This document shows, piece after piece, positions 8,353 through 13,940 of a stretch of DNA of 13,940 nt. A program made the position numbers and the translations under genes. The DNA lies in assembly GCA_943704415.1 (NCBI GenBank), contig CALSCO010000696.1, positions 1-13,940 of the forward strand, written 5' to 3'. Under the pieces are notes generated by a model. It ran no database searches and was not told the origin of the DNA. It saw only the letters and a list, made by a program, of their open reading frames with translations. This DNA is from Parvularia atlantis (taxonomy: Eukaryota; Opisthokonta; Rotosphaerida). Within the stretch, counting starts at the first letter, position 1, and each line of letters begins with the position of its first letter.

Positions 8353-8822
8353 ATGCAGCTCCACACCTTCAAGTTCCTGCTCGTCGCCGCCAGCGCGTTC
8401 CTGCTGTCGAGCGTCGGCCAAAACTTGAACGCGAGCGCCGCCAGTACGCCGCCACCGCGTTGTCATGCACTGACGTGCTGGCCGTACACGTCCTGCAGCG
8501 TCCATCATGACGTGCTCGAACCCGGCCGCGTACGCCGGCCAGAAAGAGTGCTACCCGAAGGGCGTGTACTGCGGCGAGTGTGTGTCGTTCGTCAAGGTCT
8601 GCTCGAAGGACTGCCGCCAGACCAAGGACTGACTGGAAGCGCGGCGCGTACGTGTTCACGTCGAGCCCTCCAGAGGGCGCGGTCATCGCCACGTTTGACG
8701 GTAACGGCAAGTACGACGGGCATGCGGCAGTCTACGTTGGCAAAGACGGCAACGGCATTCCCGGTCTGGGACCAGTGGAAGAACCGCCCGGTCCGCCCGC
8801 GCACGATCTGCTGGAACGGTAG
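8353..8822 (+). CDS. secreted NlpC/P60-like amidase of the BPSL0067 type, reading frame broken twice
   Basis: The closest family I recognise is the bacterial BPSL0067 group of papain-like NlpC/P60 amidases, expected to cut peptidoglycan peptides. Exon 1 (8353-8443) encodes a classical signal peptide with a hydrophobic FLLVAASAFLLSSV core and a possible ASA cleavage site. A 55-nt intron (8444-8498, ACTGAC branch-like, CTGCAG acceptor) leads in phase to the catalytic segment CGECVSFVK, whose Cys is the likely nucleophile. Family features continue in other frames: DWKRGAYV, GAVIATFDGNGKYDGHAAVYVG (likely catalytic His) and VWDQWKNRPV. The frame changes by +1 at 8630-8633, where GAC TGA CTGG gives a UGA stop, and again at 8760-8763 (CCCG). 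After VWDQW the frame has no nearby stop, so the 3' end is uncertain; 8822 is the TAG of the middle frame. Pseudogene, +1 frameshifting or sequence error all fit. A eukaryotic signal peptide and intron on a bacterial-type enzyme suggest old horizontal transfer. Confidence 0.65.
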
Positions 8823-8876
8823 CGGGCAAGCGCTTGTGCTGCCGCGCCTGGTGTCTTGTAAACTTTGCGCTATGCC

Positions 8877-9801
8877 TTACACGTCCAGCGCCGCGCGGCA
8901 CTGCCGCAGCAGCGTTGCCGACACGACGCTCGTTCGGTACTCGTCCGGCCCGAACGCCTGGCCCATCGTGACGCGCGTGTTGCGGAAGACCATCGGGCTC
9001 TCGACCGCCGCGCGCGCCGACAGGTGCACCTCGTCCACGCCCGTCTCACGCACGATGCGGGCCACGTTGCGTGGCGTTACGCCGCCGCCGGCCACGATCG
9101 CGACGCGCCCGGCCGCCGCGCGCCGCACCGCCGCGATCGTCTCGGCGCCCTCGAGCGCGCTCTTCTCGTGCCCGCTCGTGAGCACGCGCACGACGCCGCC
9201 CACGCGCACGACGTCCTCGAGCGCCTCGAGCGCGTCGCGCGTCATGTCGAATGCCCGGTGGAACGTGACGGCGAGCGGCGCCGCGGCCTGCGCGAGCCGC
9301 GCCGTGGTCGCGACGTCGACGGTGCCGTCGGGCAGCAGCGCGCCGATCGCGACGCCGTCCACGCCAAGCTGCTTGCAGACCTGCGTCCGTGCCGCGTCGC
9401 GTCAGCCGATCTCTCCCGTGTCGCCACACGCAACGGCAATGTCGTGCAGCATCGTCAGCACCTCGTCCTCGCCGTAGCAAAAGTCGCCGCCGCTGCGTCG
9501 CCGTCGGCGTGTTCAGCGCGCACACGTCTCGCGAATGTCGGCGGCGCAGCCGCACCGCGGGCGGATCAGCACCACGAGCCGCACAGGCCCGTCGCGCGGC
9601 AGCACGGCGCGCACGCCCGCGATCGTCCCCGCGCTCGCCGTCGTCCCGCCCTCGACCAGCCCCGCGCACAGCTCGACGCGGTCGCAGCGCGCCTGTCATC
9701 GTCGCCGCCTGACGTGAGCGAGCGCGCAGACGGCAGCAGCAGCGCACCTCGAGCGCCGCTCGCGCCGATGCGACCGAGTCGATGCACGCCTCAACGATCA
9801 T
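8877..9801 (-). CDS. CUTC: CutC family protein (copper homeostasis protein CutC homolog)
   Basis: CutC proteins are TIM-barrel proteins historically tied to copper handling; their biochemical role is unsettled. Exons (minus, 5' to 3') 9801-9748, 9692-9556, 9492-9435 and 9380-8877 join to 250 aa, the usual size. Conserved segments appear in order: MIVEACIDS, DRVELCAGL, LIRPRGGDFCY, LGVDGVAIGALLPDG, VTFHRAFD, LTSG, AGGGVTPRN and EVHLSAR. The third intron (9381-9434) has the less usual donor GTTGCG, chosen because it joins HDIA to VCKQLGVDG without loss. The ATG at 9801 is preferred over an in-frame GTG 12 nt upstream because family members start MxEVC-like. The 3' end converges on the amidase gene, with about 54 bp between the stops. 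The 5' end is 18 bp from the divergent twin-CX9C gene. Confidence 0.95.
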
Positions 9802-9819
9802 CACTTTCTGCACGGCTCA
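9802..9819. promoter_or_regulatory. 18-bp spacer between divergent CUTC and twin-CX9C start codons
   Basis: Only 18 bp separate the two start codons, so 5' UTRs and core promoters must overlap each other or the neighbouring first exons. The call is from geometry; no promoter motif is visible. Confidence 0.4.
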
Positions 9820-10137
9820 ATGCGCATCGCGACGCGCCCGCTCTCGACGGCGGCCAAGACGACCGAGCCGCTCAGTCTCGCGGGACTGCAGCGCCTGCGC
9901 GCGGCGTACGGCGTGTGCGCGGCCGAGGCGCGCGCGTACGGCGAGTGCATGGACGCGGGCTTTGAGCGCGCGAGCCGCGACATGTGCGCCGAGCAGTTTG
10001 TCGCGCTGCGCCGCTGCTACACGGTGCGCACGCCGCCGCCGCTGCTGCTGCTGCTGCTGCTGGTGCGGGTGGGGTGGGGGGGCGACTGACGCCGCGCGGA
10101 TGCGGCGCAGACGGCGCTGCGTGCGCACAAGCCGTGA
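9820..10137 (+). CDS. NDUFAF8: twin CX9C mitochondrial protein resembling complex I assembly factor NDUFAF8
   Basis: Exons 9820-10023 and 10111-10137 join to 76 aa, almost the size of animal NDUFAF8 (about 74 aa). The mature fold is a CHCH hairpin: C33-x9-C43 and C56-x9-C66 form the twin CX9C motif oxidised by MIA40/CHCHD4 in the intermembrane space. The pattern ACxAEAxAYGxC followed by a C-x-x-x-F-x-ALRxC segment is that of NDUFAF8, a partner of NDUFAF5 in modifying a complex I arm subunit. The 87-nt intron 10024-10110 is the longest in the window and carries CCG, CTG and G-run simple sequence; removing it replaces a Leu-rich nonsense tail with TALRAHKP and a stop. CutC lies divergent, 18 bp away, and ALG13 converges with 60 bp between stops. 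Other twin-CX9C families are possible. Confidence 0.82.
10042..10062 (+). repeat. (CTG)7 in the twin-CX9C gene intron
   Basis: Seven perfect CTG units follow a short CCG run inside the 87-nt intron and probably explain why this intron is longer than the others. It is one of four CTG/CAG tracts in the 10.0-13.8 kb interval. Confidence 0.9.
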
Positions 10138-10197
10138 TGCCCTGCACGCTACTGTGCTGTACAATGGTCTACACACGCGTGCGCCGCGCCCGCCCGC

Positions 10198-10336
10198 CTA
10201 GTGGTGGCCAAACCAGGCGTCCAGCACCTGCGCGAAGCGCTGCGGCTGCGGGTCTGGGAAGGGGCGCAGCTGCAGCGACGGCTGGCGCTCGATCACCTCA
10301 CGCAGGTCGCTGTGGGCGCGGCGCGATCAGCACAAC

Positions 10337-10370
<34 letters not shown>

Positions 10371-10810
10371 CACCGCACGGTCGCGCACGACAGATGCCCC
10401 TGCGCCGCCAGCGCCTCGGCCAGCTCGCGCTGGTGGTTGTCCATCAGCTCCTCGTTGATCACGACGACGAGGCGCTTGCCCATGCGCAGGCCCTCCATGA
10501 TCGAGCCGGAGCCTTCGCCCGCACGCCGTCAGCCGCGCGCACGCCGCATCGCCTCGTGAGCGAGCGCACCGGCGTGGCTGAGCACGAGGTCGGCCGAGCG
10601 CATGTCGTCCTCGAGCGACGGCTTAAAGTCGTACGCGGTCACATCGACGCCGAGCCGGCGCTGGTGCAGCTCGCACGGCGTCCCGCGGCCGAACTGCACG
10701 ACCATCGCCACGCAGCCCTGCGCCCGCAGCGCCCGCAGCACGTCGTCGCCGAGCGCGGCCGCGACGAGGGCGTCGAAGGACGTGCTGCCGACGGTGACAA
10801 AGACGCGCAT
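10198..10810 (-). CDS. ALG13: ALG13, UDP-GlcNAc transferase catalytic subunit
   Basis: ALG13 pairs with membrane protein ALG14 on the cytosolic face of the ER and adds the second GlcNAc to dolichol-PP-GlcNAc in N-glycan synthesis. Exons (minus) 10810-10570, 10512-10374 and 10309-10198 join to 163 aa, normal for the short eukaryotic form. [16 protein letters not shown] is the family start. The sugar-nucleotide region [19 protein letters not shown] and [19 protein letters not shown] appear once the 57-nt intron 10513-10569 is removed. The 64-nt second intron 10310-10373 consists largely of CTG repeats (ten units) and its removal joins CATV to RDLREVIE. A terminal [12 protein letters not shown] may be the ALG14-binding helix seen in yeast (inference). 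ALG14 is not in the window. Confidence 0.95.
10339..10368. repeat. (CAG)10 inside ALG13 intron 2
   Basis: Ten perfect CAG units on the plus strand (CTG in the ALG13 sense) fill almost half of a 64-nt intron, starting immediately after the donor GTGCG. Expansion here would lengthen the intron without changing the protein. Confidence 0.95.
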
Positions 10811-10963
10811 TGAACTTTGGTCGCAAGAATGGACGCGTGTCACACTTTCACGTGCCTGCCTGTGCCGCGCCCGCCTTCGCCGCCCCGGCCGCCGTCTCGC
10901 GCACGCGACCCGCGCGACCTGCACGGCCATCAATCTGCGCCCGGTCTGCGCCCGATCTGCCCG

Positions 10964-12549
10964 ATGGAGACCCTGGCGACGCTGGGCACGTCGCCGAGCA
11001 CGTCGCGAGCGCGCGCGGGCGACTGACCTTCGCGTCACGCCAGGCGTCGGCGCGGCGTGTGCGGCGGCGCTGCTGACGGCGTACTGCGCGCGCGTGCTGC
11101 CGAGCGTGCCCGAGGTGCAGTGCGTCGACAACAAGCACAATCGCGCCCTGCTGGCCAAGTGCGCGATGCTACGCGACGTGCGCGTCAGCTTGACGAGCGC
11201 GAACGCATCCGCTGAGCGCCGCCTCACCGCAGCCGTACCAACCGCCCGTCATCTGGGGCTGGAACGGGCACCTGCAGACGGCGTTCTTTGCTGTCGGCGG
11301 GCGCTCACAGCCGCCCAAGCTCTCAACGCAGCGCACCACGCTCGACACGGCCGATGGCAGCCAAATCTCGCTCGACGTGTTTTCACCCGCCGATGCGACG
11401 CCCTCGACGCCCGTCATCTTCGTCATCCCCGGCATCTGCAACAGCAGCGAGAACGGTGCCGTGCCGTCTGCTGCCGTCTGCATTGCGGGGCTGACGGGGT
11501 TCGCAGCGTACATCCGCGGATTCGCGGCCTTTGCGACCGCGTCGGGCCGGCGCGTGGTCGTGTTCAACCACCACGGCGCCGTGCGCGATCTGGCCATCGG
11601 CGCTGCGCGCCTGTTTACGTTTGGCGGGTGCGCGCGGGCAGCGCGACGGCCGCGTCTCGCTCGCTCACGGTCACGCCGCAGAACGGCCGACTGCGAGCTC
11701 GCGATGCGGTGGACGATGGACCGCTTCCCGGCTGCGCCGATCGTTGGCGCCGGCTTCAGCATGGGCGGCAACCTGATCGTGCGGCTGGCCGCATTGCACC
11801 CAGACATCCAAGAGCGGCTGGCTTGCGTTGTCTCCGTCTGTCAAGGCTACGACATCATGAGGTGTGCGCTGCATGGCAGTGGACGTGCAAGCTCATTGCC
11901 ACCACAGCGCGTCGAGCACGATCAGCGCTTCGCCCACTTACGAGTGGGGCCTTCTTCGTGGGTTGCGCCGACTCGTTCAGCAGCACGAGGCGACGCTGCG
12001 CAAGCTGCGGCCGGACATCGACCTCGATGCCGTCTGCCGCAGCCAGACCCTGTCGTGCGTGTCCGCGGCCGGGGCGTCGCGTGCCCGGCTGACACGCGGG
12101 GCCCGCATGGCATCCAGTGAGTTTGACCGGCACTTTACCCTCAAGGCGTGCCCGGAGCTGCTTGACCACGACAACTACTACCGCTCGCACTCGTGCGCCG
12201 AGTTGCTCGAGCACGTTCACATCCCGCTGCTGCTCGTCAACGCGGACGGTGCGCGCACCACTGCGCAGCTTGCGCAGTTTTTTTTTTTGACGCGCCGCAC
12301 TGCCACAGACGACCCGCTGGTCGCGCCCGTGCTGCTCGAGGCGCCCAAGCGCGCCGCGCAGCAGAAGCCAAACGTGCGCCGCCGTTACGCTCGTCTGCTG
12401 CCCTTGCTGACGCTGTGCACCCGCAGGTGGTCTTCGTGCGCACGCGGCACGGTGGGCATCTCGGCTTCTTCGAGGGCACGTTCATGCCCAGGGCCGTCTC
12501 GTGGTTGGACCGGCTCGTGCTCAGCTACGTCGACGCGGAATTAAAGTGA
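10964..12549 (+). CDS. membrane-anchored alpha/beta hydrolase of the ABHD1/2/3 - YheT (EMB8-like) family
   Basis: Serine hydrolases of this group act on lipids or short esters; the substrate here is unknown. Nine exons: 10964-10985, 11044-11177, 11233-11455, 11507-11627, 11682-11861, 11908-12054, 12118-12248, 12309-12373, 12427-12549, joining to 381 aa. An N-terminal helix (GVGAACAAALLTAY) would anchor it to a membrane. PPVIWGWNGHLQTAF is the family hallmark. GFSMGGN gives the nucleophile S193, NADDDP the acid at D319-D321, and HGGHLGF the catalytic H352. The first exon is the weakest part: it needs a GC donor at 10986, and translation could begin at an in-frame ATG at 10829. The fifth intron has two in-phase acceptors (11907 or 11925), differing by six residues. 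The stop lies 48 bp from the convergent GILT gene stop. Confidence 0.9.
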
Positions 12550-12597
12550 ACCGCGAAAACACACGCATTTTGTGACAATGGCGGCATAGGCAAGCAC

Positions 12598-13341
12598 TCA
12601 CTTGCACGCGGCCGGGCGGACGTCGCCCTTGTACGCGGCGCAGATCTGGCGCACAAAGTCCTCGACCGTGCTGCCGTTCGGGCACGAGTACCACACGCCG
12701 CCGTCGCGGATGCAGACCAATTGGCTGTCGATCACGACCGAGCACGACTTGCTGTACAGCGCATGTGAGCGCACGTGGCAACAAGCGCGGGCGTGGCGCA
12801 CGCAATGCTGCGGCTGTTGGTGAGCGCGATCGACGCGCGCAGCAGCTCCGGGCCGGTCTCGTCTGCGCAGGTCGTGATCGCGGTCTCGTTGAGGCCGATG
12901 CGGCGCGCACACTCGGCCGTGTTGTTGGGGATGTCGCGGTAGTCCTCGTCTGCGCGCGCGCGCGCGCATGCGCAGCGCAGTGAGCTTGTGCATGGCTGCA
13001 TCGGGGCAGAGCGTGCGCGCACCCTGGCACAGGATGAAGTTGAACCACTCGGCCGGGTCCGGGTGCTCGTGGCGCGCACACAGCTGGACCAGGTTGCCCT
13101 CGCACTCAGGCTCGCCGTGCTTGCACGTGAACGAGTCGCCCGCGACCTGCGCGATGTACTGCGTCGTCAGCTCGACGATCTCGCCGACCTGCTCAAGCAC
13201 GGCGCTGAACGTGTTCTCGCAAAACACGGCGTCTGCACGCCCCGCGTTAGCCGCGACCGCGACCGCGACGACGACGACGACGGCGCACCGGGGCAGATCG
13301 ACATCACGTGTAGGTCGACCGGCACCTTGTCGGCGACGCGG

Positions 13342-13373
<32 letters not shown>

Positions 13374-13584
13374 GGCATCGAGCGGCTGCTTGAACTGCGC
13401 CTCACGTGTCAATGGCGCGCCGTCTCTCTCACGCGCCCGCCGCCGCCACCTTGAGCCGCGCCGCGGCCGCCGCGCCCTCGGCCGCGTGCGTTGCCATGCC
13501 GGGCGCCTCGAGCGCGCTGTAGGCGACGCCGGCGAGCGCGCACAGGCCGAGCACGACGAGGACCGTCTTCACGTCGAACGCCAT
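12598..13584 (-). CDS. GILT-family (gamma-interferon-inducible lysosomal thiol reductase-like) secreted/lysosomal protein
   Basis: GILT proteins reduce disulfides of proteins entering lysosomes or are secreted. Exons (minus) 13584-13450, 13394-13289, 13232-13023, 12949-12802 and 12751-12598 join to 250 aa. Residues 5-23 are a hydrophobic signal or anchor segment. Residues 54-62 are nine consecutive Gln encoded by a CAG run. VPVDLHVMSICPDA is the thioredoxin-like active-site strand, but the usual CXXC reads C79-P-D-A82; the next Cys is C85. The GILT signature CKHGEPECEGN (C117-C124), paired cysteines such as C in PNNTAEC, and a C-terminal NGSTVEDFV-type helix are present. Removing the 73-nt intron 12950-13022, whose 3' part is an alternating CG run, joins FILCQ to DEDYRDIPNN. 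Whether it is an active reductase is doubtful because of the missing second cysteine. Confidence 0.9.
13344..13370. repeat. coding (CAG)9 poly-Gln tract in the GILT gene
   Basis: Nine CTG units on the plus strand encode nine Gln in the GILT sense between the signal segment and the thioredoxin-like domain. All units are CAG with no CAA, which usually marks a young or length-variable tract. Confidence 0.95.
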
Positions 13585-13626
13585 CGCTCGCGCACGAATG
13601 GCGTCATGGCCGACGGTGCGACCCGC

Positions 13627-13680
13627 CATGGCCGCGGAGTGGGCGACGCATGGCCGCGGAGTGGGCGGCGCATGGCCGCG
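13627..13680. repeat. 22-bp tandem repeat upstream of the GILT gene
   Basis: Two 22-bp units (13627-13648 and 13649-13670) beginning CATGGCCGCGGAGTGGGCG differ at one base, and a truncated third copy starts at 13671. Each full unit contains a GTGGGCG GC-box-like core and a CCGCGG site. It starts 43 bp upstream of the GILT start codon, so it may supply repeated promoter elements. Confidence 0.85.
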
Positions 13681-13763
13681 CAGACGTGGCAGCAATGGTG
13701 GCGAATCGCTGTTTACTCGCGCGATGTCGACAAGGCACTGACGTGAGGCGCACGCCCGCCGTC

Positions 13764-13764
<1 letters not shown>

Positions 13765-13809
<45 letters not shown>
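13765..13809. repeat. (CAG)15 microsatellite
   Basis: Fifteen perfect CAG units on the plus strand are followed by degenerate GGCAGCAGGCAGG sequence. This is the longest triplet tract in the window. It is about 180 bp upstream of the GILT ATG, probably non-coding for that gene. Confidence 0.95.
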
Positions 13810-13811
<2 letters not shown>

Positions 13812-13940
13812 GCAGCAGGCAGGCAGAGAGCAAGGCGCACGTGACACCACCCCGCCGCACTTGCAGCGCGCGCCCGGTCCCCAGTGTCAGCCCATGCACT
13901 GAGGCCTCTCGCCTCGCTCCCCCCACCCCTCACCCCCCCC

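Larger units (their letters stand above)
13585..13940. other. upstream flank of the GILT gene, simple-sequence rich
   Basis: No gene is supported here. Open frames exist on both strands but consist of poly-Ala, poly-Leu or poly-Gln readings of the CAG tract. The stretch should hold the GILT promoter and 5' UTR, and perhaps the beginning of a gene beyond the window. It ends in C-rich sequence (13918-13940). Confidence 0.5.

Noticed and set aside
8595-8672. Possible intron from GTCTGC to CCCTCCAG with a GACTGAC branch-like site that would bypass the first frame break of the amidase
   Set aside because: It would delete DWKRGAYV, which fits the family, and the phases of the flanking exons do not join in frame.
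7057-9477. 806-residue open frame spanning heliorhodopsin, the amidase and CutC
   Set aside because: It is a shadow frame kept open by high GC. Its first part is Arg/His-rich nonsense in the wrong frame of heliorhodopsin and its end is antisense to CutC; only the piece starting at 8353 (signal peptide) is real.
12950-13022. Apparent frameshift in GILT at the alternating CG run
   Set aside because: A GTGCG donor at 13022 and a GCAG acceptor at 12950 give a 73-nt intron that restores the family sequence, so no frameshift is needed.
10042-13809. CAG/CTG tracts considered as CRISPR-like or mobile repeats
   Set aside because: They are simple triplet microsatellites without spacers, target duplications or transposase genes.
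13429-13926. Minus-strand 165-residue frame with a poly-Leu run, as an N-terminal extension of the GILT gene
   Set aside because: The poly-Leu is a reading of the CAG microsatellite. The ATG at 13584 already gives a proper signal segment.

Overview
This window looks like nuclear DNA of a small, GC-rich, compact eukaryote, most likely a free-living protist; I cannot resolve the lineage from sequence alone. The signs are a nuclear-type tRNA with a Pol III T-run terminator, proteins of mitochondrial, ER, lysosomal and telomere biology, and about 33 very short spliceosomal introns (46-87 nt). Most introns begin GTGCG and carry a CTGAC/CTCAC/CTAAC-like branch site shortly before a CAG acceptor. 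I rebuilt every gene model by hand by joining frames at these sites; the joins restore family-conserved residues, but none is checked against transcripts.

Layout. 1-545: gene-poor and A-rich, probably the 3' flank of the next gene. 546-2435 (-): mitochondrial succinyl-CoA ligase beta subunit, 11 exons. 2496-2568 (+): tRNA-Gly(UCC). 2634-3858 (-): RING-finger protein with an unknown Cys/His-rich N-terminus. 3926-6596 (+): CTC1-like telomere protein, divergent from the RING gene. 6752-8182 (+): heliorhodopsin with an extra C-terminal block of about five membrane helices. 8353-~8822 (+): secreted bacterial-type NlpC/P60-like (BPSL0067-type) amidase whose frame is broken twice. 8877-9801 (-): CutC. 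9820-10137 (+): twin CX9C protein resembling the complex I assembly factor NDUFAF8. 10198-10810 (-): ALG13. 10964-12549 (+): membrane-anchored alpha/beta hydrolase of the ABHD1/2/3-YheT type. 12598-13584 (-): GILT-family thiol reductase with a poly-Gln tract and an altered active site. 13585-13940: upstream flank with a 22-bp tandem repeat and a 15-unit CAG tract.

The genes do not form one pathway; this is a dense eukaryotic neighbourhood with many head-to-head and tail-to-tail pairs separated by 18-155 bp. The points most worth following up are the heliorhodopsin fused to an unrecognised multi-helix membrane domain, the secreted bacterial-type cell-wall amidase with two +1 frame breaks (the first exactly at a UGA), the atypical GTGCG splice donor, and the GILT protein lacking the second cysteine of its CXXC site.
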